The notes: generated by a model from the sequence alone, not told the origin. A stretch of 64,000 nt of DNA from Solea solea (GCF_958295425.1 NC_081149.1:5423194-5487193), one strand, 5' to 3'. Shown: positions 26,497 to 37,945, counted from the stretch's first letter. Numbers and translations are program-made.

Positions 26497-26710
26497 AAAG
26501 CAGCTGCGTCCAGCTCACTATCATGTTTACCGCAGGTCAGAGGTCAAGTCTTCACGGTAATCCCTCGTTTGGCTCAAGATGGAGTTGCCATTGGAAACAC
26601 ATTTGGAGCAACAGGTGCTGCGATAAAGGACGTTAAAAAATTAGAAAAAGAAAAGAAAGAAAAATATTAAATAAAGCCTTAAAAATATGAGTTACATGTC
26701 AAAATAAATG
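26243..26710 (+). other. Possible small transcription unit (TATA box to poly(A) signals)
   Basis: An inverted repeat GATCAGCTG / CAGCTGATC (26243-26251, 26260-26268; each holds a CAGCTG E-box) stands just before TATAAAAA (26273-26280). A splice-acceptor-like tttctattttgcag follows at about 26350. After a TG repeat, an open stretch following ttaccgcag (about 26536) reads VRGQVFTVIPRLAQDGVAIG and ends with a Lys/Glu-rich tail KKLEKEKKEKY, stop at 26668-26670. AATAAA overlaps the stop (26670-26675) and recurs at 26703. I do not recognise the protein. It may be a real small gene, a retrocopy fragment, or chance. Confidence 0.3.
26461..26493 (+). repeat. TG microsatellite
   Basis: About 16 units, inside the possible transcription unit at 26243-26710. 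Confidence 0.9.
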
Positions 26711-26803
26711 CACAGCAAGTTTGTGGGATGAACGTCAAATAGTTTTCATTAAATGACAATTTTTGATACAATTTACATGCAAACCTGTCTAATGCCTCTT
26801 ATT

Positions 26804-26950
26804 CTCCTGCACCAAATTCCATAGAGAAAATGAGCATTGTTTAACTCACTGGGACACAGGAGCAGCTGGTCTCCTGCTGCCTCGTGTGGTCAGTTTGGGT
26901 CACTGAGCTGAACCCGAATGAGGAATTTCAAATAAAATATCATAGATTTA
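26804..26950. repeat. Foldback family, left half only
   Basis: CTGCACCAAATTCCATAGAG, then GGACACAGGAGCAGCTGGTC and CTGCCTCGTGTGGTCAGTTT. The right terminal repeat is missing. Confidence 0.6.
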
Positions 26951-27146
26951 AAGCAAGAAATGTGTTTCTTGCTGAGTTGTTAGTTTAAATCCCGGTTTTC
27001 ACTCGTCATGTGGCAGCTCCAGTTTGACAATAATGAACTTTAGCACCGAGGAGGAGGAAAAAATGTGTGGACCTCAGCAAAGGGCAGAGGAGTTTGAGTT
27101 TGTGTTGATCACAGCTCACTTTGAATGGTGTTCAGTGAACAGTAAT

Positions 27147-28110
27147 TAGGACCCGAGCACGAATGCCAGGGGCCGAAATGGCTCCTCGGAACCTATTGTT
27201 TTCCTTCACATCATTATTAGGGCCAGGAACCTATTTTTCTCCAACATTGCGCTCATTTTTTAGGAGGTTAACGTGCATAACAATTCTTGAAATTTGGTAC
27301 GGAGGTCGGGTCAGCAAAACATGCGATATTAGCATCGGGCACTAACCCTCTCATAGCCCCAGGGCTCTGTAGCGCCCCCAAAAGTGATCAGACAAAAGTC
27401 ATCAGATTGGGACGAAATTTGGGGCCAAAATTCCGTTAAATGCTAAATTAAATTAAATTAAATTAAATTAAATTAAAACGAGGACCCTTTCATGTCCTGA
27501 AGGGGTTAACGTGCATAAAAACTCCGGATACTTGGCACGGAGGTCAGGTGTGGCGGAAATTGTCATAGCGATTGGACCTGTGCATTGCATCAGGGCTCTA
27601 AAGCGCCACCCTAAGGTGAAGCGTGGATAGAGACTGCCAAAATTAAGTTGAACCGAATTCCACGACAAAAGTCATCAGATTGGGACGAAATTTGGGGCCA
27701 AAATTCCGTTAAATGCTAAATTAAATTAAATTAAATTGAAACGAGGACCCTTTCATATCCTGAAGGGGTTAACGTGCATAAAAACTTGGACTCATTGGGA
27801 ACTTGCTGTAGCCCAAGACGAACAAAAAGGTCCATTGGGACCATGGCCTCAACTCAACAGGAAGTCGCCCATTTTGAATTTGGTGTCCACCTTTAGCGGT
27901 TTGCACGCTTCATAAATGATTGCGTTTATCATACCAACATAAAAAAACCTGACCATTTGTACTGACACATGAGAGGGAAAAAGGTGTCTGATTCAAAGAG
28001 GCGTGGCCACGGCAACCATCAGCATTTTGCCAAATTTTGACCATTCGCCACGAAACAGGAAGTGCCCTTATAACTTCGCCATACATTGACCGATCGCTTC
28101 CAAACTTTTC
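27147..28110. repeat. Long dispersed repeat with internal 273-bp duplication
   Basis: Starts ATTAGGACCCGAGCACGAAT, a terminus I recall from abundant teleost repeats (GGGCCCGAGCAC type). GACAAAAGTCATCAGATTGG occurs at 27391 and 27664, and TTAACGTGCATAAAAAC at about 27508 and 27771, so a 273-bp unit is repeated. Later text (AACAGGAAGTCGCCCATTTT) is also typical of such elements. An ATTAA pentamer run (27444-27477, shorter at 27716-27738) lies in each unit. Confidence 0.6.
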
Positions 28111-28534
28111 TTTACTTTAATTTGAGTACATTTATTTTTAAAGTCAAATATTTTCAAAATAGTGGCAACTTTTATTTGAGTAGAATATTTCAGTACTCTT
28201 TCCACCTTTGATTCCAAAATCTGATCATATGCTCATTATGAAAAATTAATGTTTATGTGCAGTTAATAAAGCCTGTGACGGAGCACAAGTGTGCGCTCTT
28301 TTCATATCAGTCATGTGATGAAGTGCTAAGCGCCGCAAGCGCTGCTTGACCTTTTTAAAAAAAACCTGAAAAGCAAGTTTCAGACAAAGGTAAAAGCTGT
28401 TTCCTCGTGTTTGCTTCTATTTATATGAGTTTTTTTGTTTTTGGGAAAACAAGCCAGTGCAACAAGTGCAGCGCACTGTACCTGCAGATAAACATGGCGG
28501 AAGGTAGAAAACAGCAGGAATCCTGAAAGGGGTC

Positions 28535-28558
28535 AGTGTGTGTGTGTGTGTGTGTGTA
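28535..28558 (+). repeat. TG microsatellite
   Basis: About 12 TG units at the edge of a repeat-poor block. Confidence 0.9.
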
Positions 28559-28559
28559 C

Positions 28560-28970
28560 GTGTTCCAGATTGGTGGTGTGACACATGTGTGAGGCCCTGT
28601 CCCTGTGAAGTGCATTCCTTGTGCAGGGAGGCCTCCAGGATCAGGGGCTCGCTTGCTGCAGTATTCTTGTGCCTGCCTGTTTAATCACATTTAACGGCGG
28701 ACCACAAGCCACGGTCAGGACCCGCCAGACTGCGCGGATCGGAGCTCACGTGGCAGACCATGCTTGCTCGCTGCCGCTCACCCTGCAACAAACCCAATAC
28801 CTAAACAGATCCGCCCCCCTCCATCCATCCATCCAGTCCCCGGCTGGACTCCGCTCCACATCTTGACTCAAGCTTGTTCCCTTCCCTCAAAAAGTAGGTC
28901 ACTGTTTGCTTTGTATTATTCAGCAACTGGAATGATTGTGCAGTGAGGGTTCTTGACTGTGATCTGGGTG
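28560..28970. other. Repeat-poor intergenic block, candidate conserved non-coding
   Basis: Balanced base composition with no copy elsewhere in the window, in contrast to its repeat-dense neighbours. It includes TGTTTAATCACATTTAACGG and a CCATCCATCCATCC run. No plausible coding frame. Candidate enhancer between FOXK2 and HLF. Confidence 0.3.
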
Positions 28971-29029
28971 ACGTGCAGATCTGTGTGTGTGTGTGTGTGT
29001 GGAGGGAAAGAAAAGCGTGACAAGAAAAA

Positions 29030-29057
29030 ACAACAACAACAACAACAACAACAACAC
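29030..29057 (+). repeat. CAA trinucleotide repeat
   Basis: About nine units, next to a repeat-poor block. Confidence 0.9.
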
Positions 29058-29104
29058 CCTGACCAGTTGTTGATAGAATAATAAGGAAACCCTCAATAAA
29101 AAAA

Positions 29105-29560
29105 CAACAACCTGTAGATTGGCCGGCCTGTCATGTTTTCACGGCCCAGAGAGGAAGTGCATGGATCCATAATTGGGCAGCCATGAAGAGGCTGATGAAT
29201 GAACAAGTGAAACACAAGAGCACAGAGGTCACAGCAAAACAAAGAGGATCAGGAAATAAGAATTAAACCAAACGAAGTGAGAGTTCCTGCCAACACGTAC
29301 CAATATCAGGTTAATTTCCTTGTCATAGCCTCCGAGAAACTGATCTAACAATAATAATAATAATGATAATAATCTGGCAGGTGCAGGTACATTCAGCCTT
29401 TTTTGTGTTTCTTCTTCTGCTAAAATGAATCTGCTTTGAGTCCACGGGGGCCTCAAAGGCCCGGCTGGGATTCTACCTGGAATGCAGAGTTGTTTTGGAC
29501 GATCTGCAAGCGAGCGAGTGATCTGGCTCCAAGTGCAAATACAGCCGTGGCACGAACACA
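29105..29560. other. Repeat-poor intergenic block, candidate conserved non-coding
   Basis: Single-copy within the window. It contains CATGGATCCATAATTGGGCA and GGCCTCAAAGGCCCGGC, plus an AAT trinucleotide run (29347-29373). No gene signal. Confidence 0.3.
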
Positions 29561-29964
29561 AAGAATAGAAGAAAAGACTGGTAACAGTGTAAAGTCATGG
29601 GTTTAAATGAAGAAAAAAAAAAGATATATAATCACCCGGCTCGTGAATGACCGTCCAGCATTCGTCACAGTTAGACAACTGCACGAAACATTATAAGAAA
29701 GAAAGAGTTATAATTTTTTTAATAAACTGATGGTAGTCAGCTGAGACAAGTTGGCTCAAATTGTATTTATATAACCCCCAGTATCACAAAGTTTGCTCCA
29801 AGGAGCGTGACGATCTGCTGAAATCAAATTGATTGAGCAAAAAATAACATCAAAGTGAGAAAACACGAGGAAGAAGAAGAGAGAAGGGATGTTTTTTAGT
29901 ACAACCGAAGAAAAATAGATATATTAGAGATTGTCTGCCTACAGGGATGTAAATGAAAAACACA

Positions 29965-30236
29965 ATTTAGCCACTTTTCTAACTGTTTGTCAATCACTCA
30001 AATCTGCGTTTTTAGCTCGCAGGGAAACAGGAGGTTTGCTGCCCCGTGTGGTCAGTTTGTGTCCCTTACCTGACTCTAAAGAACATTTTTTTAAACACCA
30101 AACAAAAAATAGCAAATTTTTACTGATTTGGAATTTACTGATGGAGGCAGCAGTGGAGGAGCAACTCCTGTGCACTGTGATATAAAATCGCTGATTTTCT
30201 CTATGGAGTTTGGTGTGGGAGAATGAGCAGGTTTAC
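29965..30236. repeat. Foldback family, left end eroded
   Basis: GTTTTTAGCTCGCAGGGAAA, GTGTGGTCAGTTTGTGTCCC, GATGGAGGCAGCAGTGGAGG and TTTCTCTATGGAGTTTGGTG follow the family order. A 20-C run and a CA repeat follow at 30268. Confidence 0.6.
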
Positions 30237-30267
30237 AACGCGAGACAAATTAAATTTTCCTGTCAAA

Positions 30268-30300
30268 CCCCCCCCCCCCCCCCCCCCACACACACACACA
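30268..30300 (+). repeat. 20-C run followed by CA repeat
   Basis: Twenty consecutive C (30268-30287) then (AC)n. An equally long G run is at 44397-44416. Confidence 0.9.
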
Positions 30301-31954
30301 TTCTTAAGTTAGTGTTTTCTGTTTTGTTTTGGGGTAAAGCGATTACTCCCTGCACCAAAGAACGTAGACACAACTTTAAATTTAGTACACAAAGTTATCA
30401 GAACATCAGTGTTTTGCAAACAAACAACAACTGACCCTTGATTCAACTGCTGATAAATCCTGAGACAAAATAGAGACCATTCGCCTCTAAGAGAAAGAAA
30501 ACACTGCAAAATTGTGCAACTTCAAATCCATGTTGATCAATTTAAGTTACTGCACGTTTAAGTTTAAACAGTTTTGAGGTAGAGCTAACCTCTGTGACAC
30601 TAAGAAGAACTTGTTACAAGCTCGGTTTTAGACTGACAAATGAACTCATGCTCTTTGTGGAACAAAATGAGTATAATCTGATATAACGTGCCTTTATATC
30701 ACTGAAACTGAAGCTGAACTTTCTTACCTGGAGCTAGAACTAAAGCCGTCAAATCTAATGTGAATGGTGAATTGTAGCGGGGTGATTTGGTTATTTTCCT
30801 CCTGATATAATTTATTCTGAATTTCCTCAGTTTGAGTAAATGAGAGTCATCGTATATGCAGACGACCGTGTGAAATATGTTCTTGTGCAAAATGGAATGA
30901 TAATAATCTTATCTCCTGTGCTACATTTCTCTGTTGCTGTCAACAAATGGAGATAACACGTTAACTGCCATGGATTCATCGCCCGCGTGATCGCGTCCCA
31001 TCACACAGGTCATCTGAGCGAAGCCCTCCTCCATCTTTAGATTTTGAGCCGTGAAGCTGCCAGTGTTCCACGGCTGCTACGTGCAGGTACGCAGATACTT
31101 TGACAAACCACAAAAGGTAGAGAGTTCCTTTTGAGTCGTCGTGCCAAGGACATTGTGTGTTTTGGGGATTCTTGTTTTTGCCAATTAATCATGTCAGACA
31201 AAAGGGCGTCGGCCCTGGTAGATGTGAAGGAGGAGAAGTATGTCAGGTGTGTCATTCTCTGTCATCTTCACACAACAATGTACCGCTTTTGTCAAAGTGA
31301 CAGGTGGAATTGTTGCTGTGATTGACGACTATCACTGATGTGGAAAGCCGGTGTTTGCACACACAGCTAATGAATGCAATTACTCCATTTAATTGTTTTA
31401 CTATTTTTGTCCCCGTAAACAAGCGCTCGTGGATAAAAATCTATTTATTAACTCATGGATGTACAAAGTCTGGTACACGGGCCAATCACGGCACTTGGTC
31501 AGATTTTGTACGGCCCACAGCTTTGGTTCTGAAATGTCTTAATTATGTCAGGGAGGGACGGACTGGGACAGAAAGTTTTAGCTTTTTTTGGTAAGCCATT
31601 GAATATTTGGGCCAAAACATCATATCTTTATCAGGCAAAAGTGTCTTGAATATGTCTTCAGTCACAAACAAAAACTGCCTTAACTGCCATGTTTGCTGCC
31701 TTAAAACTAGCAATAATGTGGACGTTGTCTTGCTTCTTCTTCTTTGAGCCTAACGTATGCAAGTAGTTATTTTACGGACATTTACTCCTCAGAACCAACA
31801 GCAGTGTTGTCAAACCAATTCTACCAACAGAATCTTTTTGAATAAGATGTGAAAGAAAGCGTGATTTGTTCACTCCTGCGTGGCTTAGAAATCTGGCACC
31901 TCGTTAACATTTTTTGGTTTCGTTTAAGTGAAGTGTCACCACCTCCACTACACT

Positions 31955-32135
31955 AGGTGGCAGTATGGCCCGTTTCAGCTTGTTCTCCTGGTTAGTACAA
32001 AAAAGGAAAAAGTACTAAAATATCAGACCTCAACCATTCTATTTTTGTGTACCCCTCCCTTGGGGTACCAGAGTAATGGTGTGGTATGACTTTGACATTC
32101 GAAACGGAACCACACCATGATGGAAACCTAACTTG
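31955..32135. mobile_element. GTTTCCA-family element fragment
   Basis: Has CCTTGGGGTACCAGAGTAAT and a terminal CACACCATGATGGAAACC (reverse complement GGTTTCCATCATGGTGTG), matching the left end at 34113 and 39987. Confidence 0.5.
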
Positions 32136-32689
32136 AGCCTAACTTGAGTCCAACTCTGGTCCCATTTAACATGTTATCATGGTTTTTCTCACAGTCACAT
32201 TATCTGGGTACGTTCTTCTGACTTTGCAGAATTTGATTTAGTCCAATTTACTTTACATTACCGTGTTTACATGTTTTACAAGTCTGGTTTTAGTGGTTTT
32301 GTAGACTGGTTTTATAAACATAAAAAACAAATGATTGTTTTTCTATCTAATATTTAAAATATTCATCTAAACATACAGTACTGCTCGACAAAACCTTGGT
32401 TTCAGTGTTTCGACAAAGTGTCCTCACCAAAAAAAAACGATGGATGATGATGACGTGAGCAGTGACCAATTTCCCTAAGGCAAACAACTTTCTTTTTTTT
32501 TTTAATAAAATATGCCCACATTTTGACGTCATCAGCCAACATGAGTAAACACAAGCCGGTGAAGGTTGACAGGTCTGTCAACGTCAACTGTGAGTGCGAT
32601 CGTGTGTGTGTGCGTCACTGTGAAGAAAACAAACAAACAAATCAGCCACATGATCGTAAGAAGAGAGAATCACGACACTGCAGGTGATA

Positions 32690-32900
32690 CTGGAGTATTC
32701 CACTAGGAGGCAACATGGCTCGACTCTACTACCTGGTACCTGGTCTTTTTTTAGTGCCTCTGACGAGGTTCCAAGCAAGCTGAGCTGATACTAAAATGTG
32801 ACGTCAACAGACTGCCGGCCAGTGATTGGTAAGAGAGTGTCGTCACTGGAAGAGTCACGAACGCGACATCGGACACAAGAATCAAAGCCAACAATGTTGG
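32690..32900 (-). mobile_element. CCCACTAC-family element, partial, reverse
   Basis: Contains ACCTGGTACCTGGTC, CTCTGACGAGGTTCC, AACAGACTGCCGGCCAGTGA and GTGTCGTCACTGGA, the reverse complement of the right half of the element at 9799-10320, in the same order. Confidence 0.6.
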
Positions 32901-33211
32901 ACTGTAGATCAGTGTCTTTTCAAGACGGCTGTCACTTTCTTTCTCTGCTCAGAGGCCTGTCATAATCTATCAAGAATCACCAAAACATGGTGCCATCCAG
33001 TCAAAATCTAATCCATGCCATTTGCCCAGCATTGATCTACTTTCATCCCATTGGAAATTTTGACTACGAGGCTGAAGGCTGCAATCGAACAAAAAAGACC
33101 AGAGGATTGAGCTTCTGTGGAACGAAGGGTGGATGACTTGGAGACCAGACATCGAAGCTGGCCCAACTTGAGACCAACAAGGAGAGGATGCACCACCTGA
33201 TGAGCTACACA
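32901..33211. other. Intergenic DNA next to the hAT element
   Basis: 33000-33210 reads as dispersed-repeat text but matches no other copy here. No supportable gene. Confidence 0.4.
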
Positions 33212-33219
33212 CTTTAGAA

Positions 33220-33970
33220 CAGACCTGGGCATGTTACAGCCCACGGGCCACATACGGCCCTTTGGGCATCCCTGTCCGGCCCGCGGTATGTCAGTCATAA
33301 ACACAGATGAACAAGTATTTATGCTACGCATGCAATACACCTGTGTTGCTTTTATTTTGAAAAGCCTGACGTATGGACGCACGTATCTGCGTCTGTCTGC
33401 ACAGCGACAGGTGACGCTAGCCAGTTATCCCTGGCCCCCTAAAAATGTCGGCTCAAAAAGTTAATTAAAGTTAATTCCGAATGGCCTGTTTTCAACAAGA
33501 CATGGACTGTTAAATGTTTCTTTACAGGCGTCAAAGGTAAAGCTGTGTGCTTAGTTTGTGGTACAAAGTATACGAATGTGGTTTAAGGATTACAATCTGA
33601 ATCGCTACTACCTATGCAAAGGACTCGGAGGTAGCCTATATCGAAGACAACGTTAAGAACGAGGTCCGTGGTAAGTGTCTCGGTTTAAGTTCAGGAGTTA
33701 TTATTATCTCCCTCCATATTTATTATCTTATGATCTAACCAGCAAAGCACCGTCACTCGTATGTATGGGGGGGAGGGGTAGGTGGTGTTGTGGTCACTGC
33801 ACTACACTGTGTGTTTGTATGATGCCAATTTTACACCAAAACCATACAATTTACTGCTTTTTTTTTTAGATAAAAGAGATTAAATTAAATTTAATTCAAA
33901 TTGGCCTGGCCCTCAACAATATTTTTTGTTTCTCAGGTGGCCCCTTGGGTAAAATAATTGCCCACCCCTG
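33220..33970 (+). mobile_element. hAT transposon remnant (GTF2IRD2/Charlie-like), 751 bp
   Basis: The left end is CAGACCTGGGCAT and the right end ATTGCCCACCCCTG (reverse complement CAGGGGTGGGCAAT), both typical of Charlie-type hAT ends. Subterminal GGCCACATACGGCCC is the usual inner motif. Flanks CTTTAGAA (33212-33219) and CTTTAGAG (33971-33978) form an 8-bp TSD with one mismatch. The inside holds a decayed BED finger: WPVFNKTWTVKCFF, KAVCLVCGTKYTN, then in another frame FKDYNLNRYY. The last His of the finger is lost. No catalytic core is present. Confidence 0.85.
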
Positions 33971-33978
33971 CTTTAGAG

Positions 33979-34960
33979 CAACAACATTTAGCAAAGGAAA
34001 TGTCTAAAATCTCAATATTTAACAGAGGAGTCTGTTACGTCTTTTAATGTAGCGTTACTTATCCAGACTGCACCTGGGAGACTTGGGAGTTATTTGGGGA
34101 GCGCTTATGCTGTGTTTCCATCATGGTACGGTACAGGAATGGTAAAGCCCTGTATCAGGCTTATGTTTCGACTGTATTCCGACCATTACTTGGTCGGCGG
34201 GGAGTGGACAATGTCCGATGGCTGCATAGCAGGAACCAACGGAACTCTGCCAAAGAAGTGAACGGTTTGGGCTGGTTATTTTGGTACTAAACGTTCCACT
34301 CGATGGAAACTTAATGTTTAGGTTTATTTTCAGCATTATAAACCTTTTATGAGTGCTTCATGGTGTTTTCAGCCATAGTCCCAACTGTATAAAGCCATCT
34401 TGCTTCTATGGTAGTTGGATAATTTACGTCTCTTAACATCTAAAACATGGAGCTGTGTGGTGCAGGAACAGCAGAAGCTGTTGTTTATGGTAACTTTTCA
34501 TGGGCTCTATTTTTGGCGACGTGTTTATATTTAACTTACAAAACAAATCATTTCAAATGTCACATACATGATGTGTTAAATTGTTCTCGTTTGTATGTTT
34601 CCATTTGATTTTGTGAGGACTGGTAATAACAACAATGATTAGCCTGATGCAGCCACAGTCAGAGGCTCCACCTACACAGACAAGGGGTTTTTATTTAGCT
34701 GGGAAAAAAGAAAAAAATTTGCATTATGCATGAAATGATTCACATAAACTCGGCCGCTCTGACTGTTTGGCAGCAAAAAAAAAACCCTAACCCTTTTTTT
34801 TATATATATTAATAAAACAAATTCTATTCATCTCAGAGAAACTGAATGAACATGGACAACATGTTTCCTTTCCACGACCTGCTATTTTACAAAATGAAAT
34901 AAGATTTTGAAATTGTATTTAAACACTGAAAACCTTGTTTTCTCTCAGCGTTAATCATGT
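33979..34960. other. Intergenic DNA
   Basis: A block ATGTCTAAAATCTCAATATT plus AACAGAGGAGTCTG (33999-34035) repeats 18610-18645. Then the GTTTCCA element, then AT-rich DNA with poly(A)-flanked CCCTAACCC at 34787. No gene. Confidence 0.5.
34108..34318 (+). mobile_element. GTTTCCA-family element, both ends present
   Basis: Left end TGTTTCCATCATGGTACGGT, right end ACGTTCCACTCGATGGAAAC. The ends are inverted copies of each other. About 210 bp, no coding. Confidence 0.6.
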
Positions 34961-35016
34961 TTCAGAGGGAACATGCTGCCCACACAGCTGCCGGGTTGCC
35001 TCAGTGTATCTCTGGC

Positions 35017-35054
35017 AGTGGTGGAGGTGGAGGTGGAGGAGGTGGTGGTGGTGT
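35017..35054 (+). repeat. GGT/GGA trinucleotide repeat
   Basis: Imperfect (GGAGGT)n then (GGT)n. It produces a Gly-rich reading frame (34957-35301) with no similarity to any family I know; treated as non-coding. Confidence 0.85.
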
Positions 35055-35319
35055 GTTTACAGCTGGTACTGGTGTTCACCTTGTTCTCCACAGGAAACCG
35101 CAGAGACAGATTATCCAACATGACCTGCAGAGACTGAAGGACCGTATGAAAAGCTCAGTGGACCAAAAACATCCAGGACTCCTGCTCGTAACTGATAAAA
35201 TGGTCTATTACATGCTCCTATCTAAATTAGCTCAGCCATTAGAGGGTTTTGGGAATTTAGGAGTGACCAAGATGGACAGCTCAGGTGGAACAGTTTGGTG
35301 ATAAAGTGAAAGATGTCAA

Positions 35320-35440
35320 GGGGAGGAGAACATGAGGACAGTTGGTCTAACAGAATAAGACACAAGGGAGAGGACAAGATGAAGATGGAGGCAGGTGTTC
35401 AACTGTGGCGAGTACCACTGTAATGAAGTCACGCAGCACA
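35320..35440 (+). repeat. LINE-3'-end-like fragment
   Basis: CAAGATGAAGATGGAGGCAG and CAACTGTGGCGAGTACCACT parallel 41845-41885 (CAAGATGGAGGCAGGTGATC, CTGCTGTGGGCGACCCCTA), the end of a common teleost retroelement. Confidence 0.4.
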
Positions 35441-37149
35441 CGTTGGTAACCTGAATCTAATTCATGTTGTGAAGTAACGTCACTTTGGAGCCCTACTGTT
35501 AAATGGGGTTCCACAACAGGTCCAAATGATCCAAAAAACGATCGTCAGGCTCGGTCCCGTAGACTGACGTGGTCATTTCAAGTTCTTCTAATGAATTGAT
35601 GAATTGAAATGGCTCTTTTTTCATTATTTAAATGAAAATGACCTGGTGTTTCTGTTTAGAATAGACTAAGTTCTGTTTTGGGAGGGCTGTTCCACTTGGC
35701 GCATCAACCATACATACTTCAGTCATACCATAATAAATCAATAGAATCGGGGTTCACTATTTTACGACCGGTCAAAGTTACAATATAATGTTAACTTTTG
35801 TGTCCCAAGGATGTGTCCCCATGCTCCATCCCCAAGAAGATTTTCTGTTAAACGACAGTTCTGTGATTCTGATTCTAAAATTTGGACTCAACTGAAAACA
35901 AGAGGTTGAGAAAACACAAAGGAAAACGCACGTGTACACTTTGTAAATATTGGAGGAGGAGATGAAAAATAAATACACACAAGACACAACCCAAATATGT
36001 ATTCACACACACACACACACGTCACATAGGTAATTTAAATGTAATTAAATTTAATAACTATATTACTCCATGTATTTATTTAGTCATATTGTCCTGTTTG
36101 GGTTTCTATTATTTATATTACTATTTTCTCTCTCCACTATGAAGTCAATGGATTAAAAGGGGAATAAATTGGATGTTGTTGCTGTTGTTGTCTTGTTAGT
36201 GTTGATAATAGTGTCAGTTGTTCATGTCTCTCGCTGTAGTGGCAGAAGTAATAGTCTATGTATTGTCCACATTGTCCTTTTGTCTTTTTAGTGTCCTGCC
36301 CAGGGAATTATTAGTAACTAATAATACTAATAATAAAGGATACTTGTTCTGTTGTACATTTATCAGACTTAAATATATATAAAAGAATAGTTGAAGAAAT
36401 TCAAAGTTAATGTAAATATGTAACTAACGTGGACAAAAGCTAACATCTTTTTTGTAAAAAATAAATCTAGCCAGCAAGATAGTTCTTGCTAGTTCTAGTT
36501 ATGCAGCTAGCTAGCTACACATTGTATGTATTGCCTTAATTTGTTTTAAATATTTATACTTTGTTGTACACATTATATTAATAATTTCTCAAAATTCTAG
36601 TTCTATCTCATATTTTTAATTAATTGAGCAGTTAAATGCGATAAATTTCCAATAAACTGACACCGTTCCTGTTAAATTGTGTGTTAAACATTGTTTTTTC
36701 TAACATGTCCATCATTCAAATGCCACATTTTCACATGGTGTTTTTTTTTCATATTTGGCCTCCACATAAAACACATGAATACGAAAAAAAACAAACAGAA
36801 TTTTTTTTTTTTAATGAAACACAACCAGCATTAATATTTCAAGCAAGTTAAGGAGAAAATGTCATAGAGGATCTAATTCTTTGTCTCACGGTTCATTTGT
36901 GCGTTTGTATGTGTGAATGTAGGTCGCATAAACCGAAACACGTAAGAGCGGCAGCATGACCTCGTCCCTCCTTTGAACTCGGCACAGTCGGTGGTGACGA
37001 CGTTGCCTAGAAACTGAGAAACTGCCTGGTCCCTCACCTCTCCAATGTCTCACATTGCCGTTGTTGTTATGACGACACATCGTCATCAAGTCTCGGATGT
37101 GTGTGTATGTGTGTGTGTGTGATAGGGGCTAAAAACCCACTCAGGGGGG
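35441..37149. other. Very AT-rich intergenic DNA
   Basis: Contains a short CA repeat near 36004, several poly(T) runs, and a TAGCTAGCTAGC motif near 36510. 36880-37085 has more balanced composition. No gene found. Confidence 0.55.
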
Positions 37150-37580
37150 AAACAAAAACACATAACAGTGGTGTCCCGCTCTAAAAATGCACCCTTATGT
37201 CATTCAATCAGCTCGACACTAAAATTGTACGTAGGTCACTTGTTCCTGCCATAATTTTCTTCTCAATAAGAAGTGACATACACACGTCTGGCCCTTTTAT
37301 TCTTTGACTTAGTTAAGTGGAAGCTGTGGACCAGAGAGTGAAACACGGGCCTAATCACAACATTGAGCCTGCTGCGGTGAACTCAAGTGGCCTTCGACAC
37401 AATTAGGTGGCTTGTTAAGATTTCCAGGACATGAAGGGATTTACTCGGTAATCTGACCATCAGCTGGTCAGAGCCTGTTGACTATTTTTGCCCGACACCG
37501 TCGCACCGACTCCTCACCGTTTTTAATCACAGGTGACCACTCCTACGAGCTGCACAGAGAGGTCGATGCTAATTAGAGAC
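37150..37580. other. Repeat-poor intergenic block, candidate conserved non-coding
   Basis: About 430 bp with balanced composition and no copy elsewhere in the window. It has TCAGCTGGTCAGAGCCTG, TTTTTAATCACAGGTGACCA and GATGCTAATTAGAGACGG, homeobox- and nuclear-receptor-like words. No open frame of note. Confidence 0.3.
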
Positions 37581-37721
37581 GGCGTATTTATCAATAACAT
37601 CATAAAAAACACCTTTTGGAATAACGTAAAACATGTAATCTGAGAGGCAGGTGTCAAACTCAACAAAATATTGAGTTATAATAAGAACTAACCAGCGACG
37701 ACTTCTACCGGAGTCACAGTT

Positions 37722-37945
37722 ATGGTGTACTTCCACCGGCTCTACCTCGCCTCGCCTTGGCACGGCATGGCACGGTTTAGGTTGCATCTACACTACAAAA
37801 AAAGTACCTACTCAACGTAGGTGGAGTCACACACACAAACTCGTGACTCGTGACTTTACACCAGACTCCTGGCAGTTGTTGGAGATTAAGCCACGTTTTT
37901 AGGATTTTGTAGTCTTAACTGATCTACCGTTCGGCACTGTTCGGC
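37722..37945 (+). mobile_element. CCCACTAC-family element, partial
   Basis: Starts with TGTACTTCCACCGGCTCTAC and has CTACTCAACGTAGGTGGAGT, like 46565-46615, then TGGAGATTAAGCCACGTTTT and ACTGATCTACCGTTCGG, like 10100-10155. Confidence 0.5.

Larger units (their letters stand above)
30237..32689. other. Intergenic DNA
   Basis: Begins with a 20-C run (30268-30287) and CA repeat. 30960-31110 is repeat-poor with mixed CpG. 31480-31610 has GGGCCAATCACGGCAC / ACGGCCCACAG words suggestive of a hAT fragment. The rest is AT-rich. No gene recognised. Confidence 0.5.

Noticed and set aside
34957..35301. Gly-rich open frame
   Set aside because: Its length comes from a GGT/GGA simple repeat; the remainder matches nothing known to me.
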